A stretch of 64,000 bases of DNA from assembly GCA_014302835.1 (NCBI GenBank), contig CP060294.1, positions 806,001 to 870,000 on the forward strand, written 5' to 3'. Origin of the DNA: Pedobacter sp. PAMC26386 (lineage in GTDB: Bacteria > Bacteroidota > Bacteroidia > Sphingobacteriales > Sphingobacteriaceae). Made by a program: the position numbers and the translations under genes. Positions 45,002 to 54,864 of this stretch are shown piece by piece (the first letter of the stretch is position 1; every line of letters begins with the position of its first letter). A model generated the notes under the pieces. That model searched no databases. It saw nothing but the letters and a program-made list of their open reading frames with translations, and was not told the origin of the DNA.

Positions 45002-46453
45002 TTACTGTTCCAGATTGATTTCGCGTTGCGGATATAAATACAACAGGCGTATATTACCATAGACTCCTGCGCTCAAATAATGTTTCTGCTGTTTTTCTCT
45101 GGCTGCATGTAAAGTCATCACTTCAACAGCAGTACCTGTCCGTAACAAATCAAACCAACGCTGATTTTCAAAAGCTAATTCCATTCTTCTTTCCTGAATA
45201 ATAGCCTTTCGCAGATCCGTCTGATTCGTATTGTTGAACGTTGGTAAGCCCGCTCTGTTCCGTACCTGGTTTAAATATTGCAATGCTTCACCAGAAGCAC
45301 CGGTTTCATTTAAACACTCTGCCAGCATTAACAATACATTCGCATATCTGTAAACAGGAAAATTATTTCCAGAGATTTCTCTTACTGCATGCGGGCTATT
45401 GTATTTTTTGACATAGGGCACCATTTCTCCGGTTTGTTCAGAAATAAAGTTCTCTCCAACAGAGACAGCTCTTCTCAGATCACCAGTTTCATAAGCTTCC
45501 AGGAAATCGCGGGTGGGAATATTCCAGCCATTAAACAGGTCGTGATTGATTGGGAAGCCCGTAATTAATCCATCAGGTGAATCCCATGGTGCAAACCGGT
45601 CTGCTAAAACACTATGTAATCCATTTGGTCCTTCCATATACTGGATTTCAAAGATTGACTCCGGTCCATTTTTTTTCTTTACATCAAAGTTATCCGCGTA
45701 ATTAGCGTTAAGCTGATAAACAGAAGTAAGCAGAGGCCTGAGCTGTTGGATAGCCAGATCATATTTTTTTGTAGTGAGATAAATATCGGCGAGTAAGGTT
45801 CTTGCAGCTCCTTTAGTAGCCCTTCCTTTGGAATTGTCCTCGGTGTAAACTTCTGTTAATGTATTGATAGCAGCGGTTGCATCAGTAATAATTGAGGCAT
45901 AAATATCTGCAACAGGTTTCCGCTGGTTGATTTTAAATGCATCATCTTTTGAGGAAACTTCCGCCAGTACCAAAGGTACATTGCCAAACATTCTTACGAG
46001 GTTAAAATAATAATATGCCCGTAAGAAACTGGCCTGCCCAATAATCTGGTCTACTGCCTTCGGATCATCAATTTTTGCTTTGGGCAGACGGCTCAAAATG
46101 ATATTGCATCTCCCAATACCTGTATAATTGGACTGTAGGAATTCCTGTACCTCATCATTCATACTGATTTCTTTGAACTCATCTAATTCCTGAAGGAGAA
46201 TACCAGAATGATCCTCATTATTTAGTTGGTATGAAGTGTTATCTGACCGCATTTCTGCCATTTCCCAAAAGGATTTGTTAAACAATGCTTGTAAGGGTGC
46301 ATAAGCACCATTGACGGCTTTGATGAATTGATCCTTATTTTTATAGTAATTGGCTCCGTTCTGATTAGTTTCGGGTTCAACAGTCAGATAATTTTTTTGA
46401 CATGCAGATAGTCCTGTGGCAGTAATTAATAGGATATAGTAGATTTTCTTCAT
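45002..46453 (-). CDS. SusD/RagB family outer-membrane nutrient-binding lipoprotein
   Basis: This is a 483-residue surface lipoprotein that closes the SusC barrel and binds the substrate. The leader ends in lipobox LSAC (~15-18). It has the SusD pattern: GQASFLRAYYYFNLVRMFGNVPL, the tetratricopeptide-like helices, and the C-terminal RRMELAFENQRWFDLLRTG motif. It lies 5 bp after SusC in the same operon. The substrate of the locus is unknown: no glycoside hydrolase gene is next to it. Confidence 0.95.
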   Translation of the reverse strand: MKKIYYILLITATGLSACQKNYLTVEPETNQNGANYYKNKDQFIKAVNGAYAPLQALFNKSFWEMAEMRSDNTSYQLNNEDHSGILLQELDEFKEISMNDEVQEFLQSNYTGIGRCNIILSRLPKAKIDDPKAVDQIIGQASFLRAYYYFNLVRMFGNVPLVLAEVSSKDDAFKINQRKPVADIYASIITDATAAINTLTEVYTEDNSKGRATKGAARTLLADIYLTTKKYDLAIQQLRPLLTSVYQLNANYADNFDVKKKNGPESIFEIQYMEGPNGLHSVLADRFAPWDSPDGLITGFPINHDLFNGWNIPTRDFLEAYETGDLRRAVSVGENFISEQTGEMVPYVKKYNSPHAVREISGNNFPVYRYANVLLMLAECLNETGASGEALQYLNQVRNRAGLPTFNNTNQTDLRKAIIQERRMELAFENQRWFDLLRTGTAVEVMTLHAAREKQQKHYLSAGVYGNIRLLYLYPQREINLEQ

Positions 46454-46458
46454 TGTAA

Positions 46459-49400
46459 TTAGAGTGTTAAGTTGATTCCCATCGTGTATACTGCAGAAAC
46501 GGGATAGCCGATAAAATTAATACCGGGTGCCAGTGAATGACTTGCCAGCTCTGGATTTATAGCAACTTCTGGATTACCACCTTTATAACCAGTGATCAAT
46601 ATGGCATTCTGTGCACTGACATATACCCTGAAATTGCGGCTGAAAGTTGTTTTGAATTTATAGCCAAGGGTGATATCCTTAAAGGAAATATAAGAGTTAG
46701 ACTTTACCCAGTAGGAAGGATAAAGATCTCGTGCGAGATTTGTATTCGCATTTGTTGTTGGTAAGATCCCAGCTCCTGGATTAGATTCTGATCTCCATCG
46801 GTTTGCAACCTCTTTCTCTACATTAAACACCCCATCAAGATTTGTGGTAAATTGTTTATAAAGATCAAATACGTGCCCACCCTGGCTGCCTGCCATTACA
46901 ATATTCAAATCGAAATTTTTATAAGTGAAATGGTTACTTAAACCAAATGTGAAATTTGGATAAGGGCTACCAATGATGGTCTGATCACTAGCATCGATTA
47001 CACCATCCCCATTCACATCTTTATATTTAGTTGTTCCAGGGGCTTGTCCTTCAAAATGTGGACTGGTGTCAATTTCATGTTGATTTTTGAATATTCCGTC
47101 GAAAAGATAACCATAGAACATACCCAACGGCTGTCCTACTTCGGTAATACTAGTTGGGTTCTCAAATAGAGGGGCAGCTAATATTCTTGTTGCCTTGCCT
47201 AAACTGAGTACTTTATTGCGATTGAAGGAGATATTAAAGTCAGTAGTCCAGCTTATATTTTTTTGGCTGATGTTTTTAGTACTCAGCGTAAACTCCAGGC
47301 CACGGTTTCTTACATTGCCTGCATTTGTTAAAGTGTTATCGAAACCGGACGGAGAAGGGATGGCTATATAACTCAGCATATCCTGGGTAGATCTGTTATA
47401 GTATTCTGCAATCAGATAAATCCGCCCTTTAAGCAAAGAAAGGTCCATTCCGATATTCAGCTGGTGGGTAGTTTCCCAGCCAAGCTGATTATTTCCCAGT
47501 TCATTTATACCAACGCCTGGAGCGACTTCCTCACCAAACACATAGTTATGCTTATCTAAAAGTGGGATATAGGCATAATTTCCGATGTTGTTATTTCCAG
47601 CAAGACCATAACTGAAGGTGAATTTAAGCTGATCAATGGCTGCTGTCTTAGGGAAAAATGATTCATTGGAAATTTTCCATCCCGCAGATACAGAAGGAAA
47701 AGTACCCCAGCGACGGGCTGGTGCAAAACGTGAGGAACCATCTCTTCGAATAGATGCAGACAGCAGGTATTTATCCTGATATGCGTAATTCATCCGGCTA
47801 ATCAGGGATAAAAGCTTCCACTGCTCTTTACCCGCATCAGCAGTGACGCTTGTTGCTGTATTTAGTGTATAAACGTTATCATCTGCGAATCCGACACCCG
47901 TTGCTGATCTGTAATTACTATTCTCGTTTTGTACCGAAAAACCACCTAGGATAGAAAAGGAATGATCACCCCATTGGTGGTTATAATTAATCACATTCTC
48001 ATTTAACCAGTTCAATGAGTTACTTGATAGGGTAGAACCAGTGGCTAATTGTGGCGGTGCTGCACGGAAGCCACCAACAAAAGAAGGTCTGAATGTATCT
48101 GCATTGCTATTGCTGTAATCGACTCCAGCAGTCGTTTTTATACTCAAGCCATCTAATATTTTCCAGCTCGCATAAACGTTGGCCAGCGTACGGAAATCGG
48201 TTTGCTTATTGAGTGTATTGGTCAGTACATTAACCGGGTTGCTGTTGATAAATACCCCCGGCGAAGTAATTCTTGGATTAAATGATCCGTCAGGTAATCT
48301 GACGGGCGATAAAGGGCTGTCAAGCAATGCCTGGGTTAATACACCGTTTTCCGCATGGCCGTCTGTTTCCTTTCTATTTCTGATATTATAAGAAGGAGCA
48401 AGGTTCAATCCGATGGTTACATTTTTTGCAACATCAGCATCAATGTTTGCTCGCAATGAATACCGTTTAAAACCACTATTGATCACCAATCCTTCCTGGT
48501 TGAAATAGCCCATAGAGAATAAGGATCTGACTTTACTTGTACCATTGGCAACTGTCAGGTTATAGTTTTGCATTAACGCCGGTCTGGTTATTTCGTTATA
48601 CCAGTTTGTTCCTTCTCCCAGTAACGAGGGATTCTTATATTCCTCAGGCAGCGTTGCCGGATCGAATGCTTTTCCATTGAATTTGGCAAGATCTTCGGCA
48701 GCTTCATTTCTGAATTGCGCAAATTCTGTAGCATTCATCATTTTTAATTTACTTTTTTCCAGGATCGTCTGAATTCCGGTAAAACTGCTGAGTGACACTG
48801 ACGACTGGCCCACCTTAGCCTGTTTTGTTTGAATCAGCACTACTCCATTTGCTCCGCGCGAACCATAGATGGCAGTAGAAGCAGCATCCTTCAATACACT
48901 GATAGATTCTATATCATCCGGATTAATTGTGCTTAATTGGTTGACCTGTTGGTCAAAGCCTGGAGAAAGGGGGAAACCATCAATAACATATAAAGGATCA
49001 TCTCCGGCACCAGTTGAAGCAGAACCCCGTATGCGAACAACAACTCCACCTCCGGGAGTTCCGGTAACCTGGTTAACTGTAACTCCTGCCAGTTGACCAG
49101 CAAGCTGTAAATCAACACTAGCTTTTTTGATTTCCTGGATATTGTTCATTTTTACCGTACCTATAGCACCGGTCATATTTCGACGTTCCTGGTTTCCATA
49201 ACCAATCACCACAACTTCACTGAGATCCTTGTTATCTTGTTCCAGTAGAATATTAACGCTGTTCCGGTTATTTATAGCTTCTTCTTTTGTTAGATAACCA
49301 ATAAATGAAATCAGGAGTATAGCGTTTGGCTTGGCCGAAATCATAAATTTACCCTCACGATCAGTAAAGGTTCCTTCAGAACTTCCTTTAATCCGGATGG

Positions 49401-49842
49401 TGACCCCTGGTAAAGGCTGATTTTTTTCGTCTTTAACAAAACCAGTGAGCGCGACTTTTTGTTCAGGCACATTGCCTGAAGCTGAACTACCAGGCTTGAT
49501 AGTGACAAGTATATTCTTATCGATTATTTTATAAGTAAAAGGCTCATTTTGGAAGCATTGAATCAGCGCCTGTTTCAATGAAACATTTTTCAGCTTAACG
49601 GTCACCGGTTTAGCCTGAATGATCTCCTTATACTTATAGAAAAAACTATAATCACTTTGTTTCTCTATGTCTTTAAATATTTCTTCAAGACTGGCATTGG
49701 TCGCATTTAAAGTTATTGTTTGTGCATAACCCGCTGCACTTAAGTATAAACAGCAAATGATTAAGACTATGATAAATTTTGCTGACAGTATAGGTTTGTA
49801 AATGGAACGGCATAAATCTTTAAAATGAGAGCTTAAGTGCAT
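46459..49842 (-). CDS. SusC/RagA-type TonB-dependent receptor with STN signalling domain
   Basis: This is a 1127-residue outer-membrane importer. It has a signal peptide, an STN domain (~45-115, TITLNATNASLEEIFKDIEK; VTVKLKNVSLKQALIQCF) that signals to the FecR protein, a carboxypeptidase-like beta-sandwich (GFVKDEKNQPLPGVTIRIKG), the plug (VDLQLAGQLAGVTVNQVTGTPGGG; DDPLYVIDGFPL; VLKDAASTAIYGSRGANGVV) and a beta-barrel ending in an aromatic-containing strand. It is the third gene of a sigma-FecR-SusC-SusD locus. Substrate not known. Confidence 0.96.
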   Translation of the reverse strand: MHLSSHFKDLCRSIYKPILSAKFIIVLIICCLYLSAAGYAQTITLNATNASLEEIFKDIEKQSDYSFFYKYKEIIQAKPVTVKLKNVSLKQALIQCFQNEPFTYKIIDKNILVTIKPGSSASGNVPEQKVALTGFVKDEKNQPLPGVTIRIKGSSEGTFTDREGKFMISAKPNAILLISFIGYLTKEEAINNRNSVNILLEQDNKDLSEVVVIGYGNQERRNMTGAIGTVKMNNIQEIKKASVDLQLAGQLAGVTVNQVTGTPGGGVVVRIRGSASTGAGDDPLYVIDGFPLSPGFDQQVNQLSTINPDDIESISVLKDAASTAIYGSRGANGVVLIQTKQAKVGQSSVSLSSFTGIQTILEKSKLKMMNATEFAQFRNEAAEDLAKFNGKAFDPATLPEEYKNPSLLGEGTNWYNEITRPALMQNYNLTVANGTSKVRSLFSMGYFNQEGLVINSGFKRYSLRANIDADVAKNVTIGLNLAPSYNIRNRKETDGHAENGVLTQALLDSPLSPVRLPDGSFNPRITSPGVFINSNPVNVLTNTLNKQTDFRTLANVYASWKILDGLSIKTTAGVDYSNSNADTFRPSFVGGFRAAPPQLATGSTLSSNSLNWLNENVINYNHQWGDHSFSILGGFSVQNENSNYRSATGVGFADDNVYTLNTATSVTADAGKEQWKLLSLISRMNYAYQDKYLLSASIRRDGSSRFAPARRWGTFPSVSAGWKISNESFFPKTAAIDQLKFTFSYGLAGNNNIGNYAYIPLLDKHNYVFGEEVAPGVGINELGNNQLGWETTHQLNIGMDLSLLKGRIYLIAEYYNRSTQDMLSYIAIPSPSGFDNTLTNAGNVRNRGLEFTLSTKNISQKNISWTTDFNISFNRNKVLSLGKATRILAAPLFENPTSITEVGQPLGMFYGYLFDGIFKNQHEIDTSPHFEGQAPGTTKYKDVNGDGVIDASDQTIIGSPYPNFTFGLSNHFTYKNFDLNIVMAGSQGGHVFDLYKQFTTNLDGVFNVEKEVANRWRSESNPGAGILPTTNANTNLARDLYPSYWVKSNSYISFKDITLGYKFKTTFSRNFRVYVSAQNAILITGYKGGNPEVAINPELASHSLAPGINFIGYPVSAVYTMGINLTL

Positions 49843-49862
49843 GTTTTTTGAATATATATTGA

Positions 49863-50999
49863 TTATTTAGGAGTTATGGTGAGCTGATGACCCGTTATTT
49901 CAAATCTAAGACCGCTGAATTGTAATATATCGAGGGCTTTGGAAAGTGGAGCATCCCGTTTAATTTTACCTACAAATTCTTCATCTATTGGAACTTTTCC
50001 TTTGTATATCACATCGACATTGTACCATCTTGAAAGCTGTTTCATAATCTCTTTTAAACTTGTTCTGTTGAAAGAGAAATAACCATTTTTCCAGGCTACT
50101 GCCTGTTCAGGATCTACAGTTATCAACCTGACATCACCATCTTTATTTACTATAGCTTGCTGTCCAGGTTTTAACGTGTTGATTTTGGTGCCATTCTCCA
50201 ATTGAACTGAACCTTCCAGTAAAGTAGTTTTGGTAACCTGGTCATCGGCATAAGCCATCACATTGAAATGAGTACCCAGGACCTTCACCGTAGTCGAATT
50301 TACAATCACTTTGAATGGTTTAGCTGCATTTTTAGCGACTTCAAAATAAGCCTCACCTTTAAGTTCAACCCTACGCTCATTCGCTGTAAACAAAGCAGGA
50401 TATTCTAGTGAAGAAGCAGAGTTCAGCCAAACTTTTGTGCCGTCAGGAAGAACAATTTGATATTGTCCGCCACGAGGAGTAAATACAGTATGGATGGCCA
50501 GGGGATTTTCAAGAGGTAAATCAGCCTTACTTGTAGAGCGGTATACCAGTTGTCCTTCTTTTGTATTGAAGAGATTAAAGCCTTTCTGGTGAACAAGTAT
50601 TTGATCGGGTACTTCCTTTAAATTGACTTTTTTGCCAGTATTACTCACAAAAGTAGCCATGTTAGATCCAGGATCTACATCACGTACGCTAGAAGGCGAG
50701 GCCGTATTTGTAACGTTTGCACGTGGTTTGGAAACATAAAAATAAAGTCCTAGACTAAATAGAATCAGAAATGCTGCAAATGCTGCAAAACTGTAATTGA
50801 AAGGATGTTTTTTGATATTTAGTTCGAGGTCTAGTTTCTGATCGAGATCTTTCAGGTTCTTTGACAGTTCCGCGTTAGTCAGATTAAAAGGGGTAGCTTC
50901 TCCAAGATTGAGCCATTTTTCTACAATCGCTTTTTCCTGGTCAGTACATTTTCCTGACTGATATTTTAAAAATAGTTCTTTAGCTTGGTCCTGTTGCAT
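49863..50999 (-). CDS. FecR family anti-sigma regulator
   Basis: This is a 378-residue single-span protein: a cytoplasmic N-terminal part (~1-70), a transmembrane helix (~71-90, FAAFAAFLILFSLGLYFYV), and a periplasmic FecR domain (TVFTPRGGQYQIVLPDGTKVWLNSASSLEYPALF; GEAYFEVAKNAAKPF) plus a C-terminal DUF4974-like module (WYNVDVIYKGKVPIDEEFVGKI). It should hold the ECF sigma factor encoded upstream until the TonB receptor signals. It is 85 bp after that sigma gene and 20 bp before SusC. Confidence 0.94.
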   Translation of the reverse strand: MQQDQAKELFLKYQSGKCTDQEKAIVEKWLNLGEATPFNLTNAELSKNLKDLDQKLDLELNIKKHPFNYSFAAFAAFLILFSLGLYFYVSKPRANVTNTASPSSVRDVDPGSNMATFVSNTGKKVNLKEVPDQILVHQKGFNLFNTKEGQLVYRSTSKADLPLENPLAIHTVFTPRGGQYQIVLPDGTKVWLNSASSLEYPALFTANERRVELKGEAYFEVAKNAAKPFKVIVNSTTVKVLGTHFNVMAYADDQVTKTTLLEGSVQLENGTKINTLKPGQQAIVNKDGDVRLITVDPEQAVAWKNGYFSFNRTSLKEIMKQLSRWYNVDVIYKGKVPIDEEFVGKIKRDAPLSKALDILQFSGLRFEITGHQLTITPK

Positions 51000-51084
51000 A
51001 TCTGATTATTCCCGGTTCAACTACATAACGTTTAAAAACGCAGCAGGGGTGCAATGTTTTTTTTCAGATTAAAAAAATAAAGGT

Positions 51085-51630
51085 CTAGGCTAATCGTGTC
51101 TTTAAAATTGCTAAAGCGCGGTGTATATGGCTTTTAACAGTTTGCTCAGAAAGATCAAGCTCTGAGGCTATCTGTTTTCTATTTAGATTAGTCTTTCTGC
51201 TTAGTTCAAATACCTTACGCATTTTGACTGGTAATGCGGCAATTTCAGATTCAATCAGCTCTGATAGATCATGATGACGAATCAAGTGATCTGTATCTTT
51301 TTGATCAGCTATAAGGTAATTTGAAAAATGTTCCAGATAACGGTCTGAAACTTTTTTGTGCCTGAATAAGTCGAAAATCTTATTCTTTAATACAAAAAAC
51401 AAGTATGCTGATAACTCGGATGAAACATGCAGTTCAGCACGTTTTTCCCATAACATAAAAAACAATTCATGAATTAGGTCCTGAGCTTCTTCTGCATTAG
51501 CAGTTTTTTTATAGGCAAAAATAAATAAGAGGCCTTTGTATCGCTGATAGATCTCCGTATAGGCATTTCTATCTCCTGTTTTTAGCAGGTGGTACAATTC
51601 GCTATCGCTTGTTTTAGAATAGGAACTCAT
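51085..51630 (-). CDS. ECF RNA polymerase sigma factor of the first SusCD locus
   Basis: This is an extracytoplasmic-function sigma-70 factor with region 2 (YTEIYQRYKGLLFIFAYKKTANAEEAQDLIHELFFMLWEKR) and region 4 (LPVKMRKVFELSRKTNLNRKQIASELDLSEQTVKSHIHRAL). The frame extends to a TTG at 51639, but the ATG at 51630 is a better start and gives 181 residues. It lies upstream of FecR, SusC and SusD in one strand order and should switch on this locus when the receptor is bound. Confidence 0.93.
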   Translation of the reverse strand: MSSYSKTSDSELYHLLKTGDRNAYTEIYQRYKGLLFIFAYKKTANAEEAQDLIHELFFMLWEKRAELHVSSELSAYLFFVLKNKIFDLFRHKKVSDRYLEHFSNYLIADQKDTDHLIRHHDLSELIESEIAALPVKMRKVFELSRKTNLNRKQIASELDLSEQTVKSHIHRALAILKTRLA

Positions 51631-51844
51631 GCCATTCAATTTTGTTTATGACTTGGTTTTAAATAGGAGGTTGTTAATAAGTAGCAAATATGGTGAAATA
51701 TTTGCGTTTCAAAATTAAAAATAGCCAATTATAAAGCTTTAAATCAATTTATGATCAAATAATCTTTGACTAGTTGAAAATAAATTTCAGCTGCGGGTGT
51801 AATAAAAATCAAATCCTCTTGACTAAAGCTTCAAACAACAGCTT

Positions 51845-52720
51845 ATGAAAACATTAGTCAACTTATTAGCGCTTTTATTAATTAGCGCTTCGCTCTTTGC
51901 ACAAAGTCCAGTAAATAAGGCTTTTCAGGTTACCGTAACTGGTAAAGGGCAGCCCATGTTATTTATTCCAGGCGCCACCTGTAGTGGAGAGGAGTGGAAA
52001 GAAACCGTTGCCCGTTATAGTAAGAATCACCAGTGCCATGTGTTTACGTTGGCTGGTTATGCCGGTGTTGCACCTATTAATTCCTCTGCTTATTTAGATA
52101 CCTATAAAACTAAAATCATTAAGTATATCAATGAGCATAAACTAAACAAAGTAATTTTGGTTGGTCATTCTATTGGCGGTTTTATATCCCTATGTATAGC
52201 GGCGGAATTAAAAGATCATTTACAAAAAGTTATCATTGTTGATGCGCTGCCATTTTATGCTGCGGTTTTTAATCCAAATGCTAAAGCTGGTTTTGATGAA
52301 GCTAAAGCTAAATCCAGACTGGCGAATTATGATAAGATGGACGAAACAAAATTGAAAACCAGTCAGTTGTTAATTACGAGTTCATTATGTGCAGATTCTA
52401 CCAAATGGGATATGATAGCTGGCTGGGGGGCCAAATCTGATCATAAAACGATGGCTTATACGATGACTGAAATGCTGGGGCATGATATGCGTGAGCAGAT
52501 TTCAACAATTAAAATTCCAGTACTGGTTATGGCTGCATTTAAACCTAAGCCTGGTTATCCGATGTTTACTAAAGAATATGTATTCTCGCTCTATGCTCAA
52601 CAGTATCGGCTATGTAAAAGCTGTGTCGTACATATAACCCCATCAGCAAAACATTTTATTATGTATGATGCTCCCGAATGGTATTACCAGGAAATCGATA
52701 CATTTATAAAAGCGGGATAA
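51845..52720 (+). CDS. Exported alpha/beta hydrolase with Ser nucleophile
   Basis: This is a 291-residue alpha/beta-hydrolase-fold enzyme. A signal peptide (MKTLVNLLALLLISASLFAQ) shows export. The nucleophile elbow is GHSIGG with S109; the oxyanion-side motif is LFIPGATCSGEEW and the catalytic His is in SAKHFIMYD (~271). The substrate is not known. It lies 8 bp before an ECF sigma gene and probably is cotranscribed with it. Confidence 0.9.
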   Translation: MKTLVNLLALLLISASLFAQSPVNKAFQVTVTGKGQPMLFIPGATCSGEEWKETVARYSKNHQCHVFTLAGYAGVAPINSSAYLDTYKTKIIKYINEHKLNKVILVGHSIGGFISLCIAAELKDHLQKVIIVDALPFYAAVFNPNAKAGFDEAKAKSRLANYDKMDETKLKTSQLLITSSLCADSTKWDMIAGWGAKSDHKTMAYTMTEMLGHDMREQISTIKIPVLVMAAFKPKPGYPMFTKEYVFSLYAQQYRLCKSCVVHITPSAKHFIMYDAPEWYYQEIDTFIKAG

Positions 52721-52728
52721 GCATATAT

Positions 52729-53238
52729 ATGTTTGATCAACAAGAACTTTTATTTAATGAGCTGGTGAAAACTCATCATGGCAGCATATATCGTATTTGC
52801 AGGGCCTATCTCTATGACGTGTCTCTTGCTGATGATTTATACCAGGAAATTTTGTTCCAGATCTGGAAAAGTATTCAGAATTTTAAAGGGGAAGCAAAGG
52901 TTGGTACCTGGATTTATCGGATTGCTGTAAATACAGCTATAAATTTCAATTTAAAGAATAAGAGATACCAGCATATATCCCTTCCCAATTTTATTCAGAT
53001 CCCGCAGGAGGATACGCTTTTGGAAAAACAAGAACAGGAGTCCGAGCTTGATCAGCTGTGCTATTGCATCAGTCAGCTGGAAACATCAGACCGGCTAATT
53101 ATTTCGCTGGTACTGGAGGATAAAAGCTATAAGGATATCGCCGAAATTACGGGTACAAATATTAATAATATTGGGGTTAAGATTAGCCGTATCAAGGTAC
53201 GTTTGCTTAAACTCATGGAAACTAAATCAAGAGCATGA
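52729..53238 (+). CDS. ECF-like RNA polymerase sigma factor
   Basis: This is a sigma-70 factor of about 169 residues with region 2 (YRICRAYLYDVSLADDLYQEILFQIWKS; FKGEAKVGTWIYRIAVNTAINF) and a region 4 HTH (ISQLETSDRLIISLVLEDKSYKDIAEITGTNINNIGVKISR). The frame is open upstream into the hydrolase gene, but the ATG at 52729, 8 bp after the hydrolase stop, is a far better start. Its stop overlaps the next gene by 4 bp (ATGA), so the two are translated together. The partner protein is the likely regulator of its activity. Confidence 0.93.
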   Translation: MFDQQELLFNELVKTHHGSIYRICRAYLYDVSLADDLYQEILFQIWKSIQNFKGEAKVGTWIYRIAVNTAINFNLKNKRYQHISLPNFIQIPQEDTLLEKQEQESELDQLCYCISQLETSDRLIISLVLEDKSYKDIAEITGTNINNIGVKISRIKVRLLKLMETKSRA

Positions 53239-53831
53239 ATTTTGAAGATCTGCAGAAAAGCTGGCAGAATCAGCCCATCAATGTTAATACTGATCTGCTT
53301 AAGTCCACTTTGCAAACTAAGTGGCAGCAATATCAGCGTAAATTGTTTTTCAGGATAATACTTTCCAGTATCGGACTCTTTATTGCTATGGTAGGCATAG
53401 GATGGGTATATCTGTCCTTTCATCAAGAATTTGGATGGCCATTTACACTCAGCATTGCTGTAATGTATACTTTAATGTTAGTTTATGTTTGTGCGTATTG
53501 GAAAAGTTATGCTTTCAAGAAGGAGAATCTGGGTACTTCAAGCGGGACTTATATCAGTTATCAGCTGAAAAAGTTAAACTGGCAGCGCAAAATTATCACT
53601 TTATATAACTGGGTATATCTTGCTTTACTCTGGCTTGCGCTTGTCCTGTATCTGTGGGAAGTTACACGGTCTGGAACTCTTATTTTCAGGTGGACAGCGC
53701 TGTTGGTTATTACCGCCTATCTTTTTAGTGTTAGTTTATGGAATAGGTTTAAAAAACAGAAGAAACAGCTGATTGAAATTGATGAAATTATAACTGATCT
53801 GCAGCACATGAAATCGCAGTTAATTGATTAA
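53235..53831 (+). CDS. Four-helix membrane protein, putative anti-sigma partner
   Basis: This is a 198-residue protein with four predicted transmembrane segments (about 38-58, 68-88, 122-142 and 148-168). It starts with a cytoplasmic MNFEDLQKSWQNQPINV segment and ends with a charged coiled-coil-like tail (IEIDEIITDLQHMKSQL). It has no FecR or zinc anti-sigma domain. Translational coupling to the sigma gene suggests it holds that sigma factor at the membrane, but this is an inference. Followed by a hairpin terminator. Confidence 0.8.
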   Translation: MNFEDLQKSWQNQPINVNTDLLKSTLQTKWQQYQRKLFFRIILSSIGLFIAMVGIGWVYLSFHQEFGWPFTLSIAVMYTLMLVYVCAYWKSYAFKKENLGTSSGTYISYQLKKLNWQRKIITLYNWVYLALLWLALVLYLWEVTRSGTLIFRWTALLVITAYLFSVSLWNRFKKQKKQLIEIDEIITDLQHMKSQLID

Positions 53832-53880
53832 AATCTGATACTCCCGCCAAAAGGGGAATTTGACGGGAGAGTCAGATTTT
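53830..53880. terminator. Bidirectional hairpin terminator between the sigma operon and SDR gene
   Basis: A 17-bp stem with two mismatches (53830-53846 with 53864-53880), with A-run left and T-run right, lies between convergent genes. Confidence 0.8.
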
Positions 53881-53892
53881 TAGTGCAGGCCA

Positions 53893-54735
53893 TTAGAAAC
53901 CAGTTGAAGTGATCATTTCCTTCAAATTTTCAAGATCTCCTTTTACGGCATCCATCTTTGCATAAGCCAAATCATAAGCATCCTGACCTAAAAACAAGTG
54001 AAGCGGAGGATTTTCTTCTGTTGCGACTTTAATAATTGCTGCGGCAGCTTTTTCCGGATCTCCAGCTTGGTTACCATCTATCAGATTTTGATGCTGATCT
54101 AATACTTCGCGAACTTCTTTATAAGCTTCAATCGGATTTTCCGGGACGTGTAAAGAGCTTGTAGAGAGAAAATTAGTACGGAAATAGCCCGGTGAAACGA
54201 TAGTTGCATGAATCCCAAATGGTTTAGCTTCTGCGGCCAGTGATTCTGTGAAACCCTGTACGGCAAATTTTGTAGCACAGTAGATTCCGAATCCAGGAAA
54301 ATATCCGGTGAAACCACCAATCGAAGAGATATTAAATACATGACCGGATCGCTGTGAACGTAAATGCGGCATAATTTTACGAATTACATTTAAGGAACCA
54401 AATACGTTGATTTCGAAATTTCCTCTTGCTTCTTTATCGCTCAGTTCTTCCAGGCTGCCTGTAAGTCCATAACCAGCATTGTTAACCACGATATCAATGC
54501 GGCCAAACTGACGGATAGTCTCTTCAACTGCTTTTTCAACACTTTCTTCTACGCTAAGATCAACATTTAACGGTAAGTAGTTTTCAGATGGTTTAGCACC
54601 TACACCAGCATTTAGCTCTTCAATGCTTCTTGAGGTAGCGGCTACTTTATGCCCCTGATTTAATAATTGTTTGACTAAGGTAAGTCCTAGTCCTTTGGAG
54701 GCTCCAGTTACGAACCATACTTTCTGATTTTCCAT
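53893..54735 (-). CDS. SDR family oxidoreductase
   Basis: This is a 280-residue NAD(P)-dependent short-chain dehydrogenase with TGASKGLGLT (~9-18), IVVNNAGYGLTGS and the catalytic Y-x-x-x-K (YCATK, ~154-158). It is a paralogue of the SDR encoded at 36271 but has no linked regulator here. The substrate is unknown. It is divergent from a sigma factor gene. Confidence 0.94.
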   Translation of the reverse strand: MENQKVWFVTGASKGLGLTLVKQLLNQGHKVAATSRSIEELNAGVGAKPSENYLPLNVDLSVEESVEKAVEETIRQFGRIDIVVNNAGYGLTGSLEELSDKEARGNFEINVFGSLNVIRKIMPHLRSQRSGHVFNISSIGGFTGYFPGFGIYCATKFAVQGFTESLAAEAKPFGIHATIVSPGYFRTNFLSTSSLHVPENPIEAYKEVREVLDQHQNLIDGNQAGDPEKAAAAIIKVATEENPPLHLFLGQDAYDLAYAKMDAVKGDLENLKEMITSTGF

Positions 54736-54864
54736 AGTTGTTTTTTTATACTACAAATGTATCTCAGTAGAGGAGGTAGAAGTTTGCATAATTCAACCCA
54801 TTAATTACGAAATTCAAACCGTAGAAATCTTTCTTACCATAAATGCATATATTCAAATCGATTT

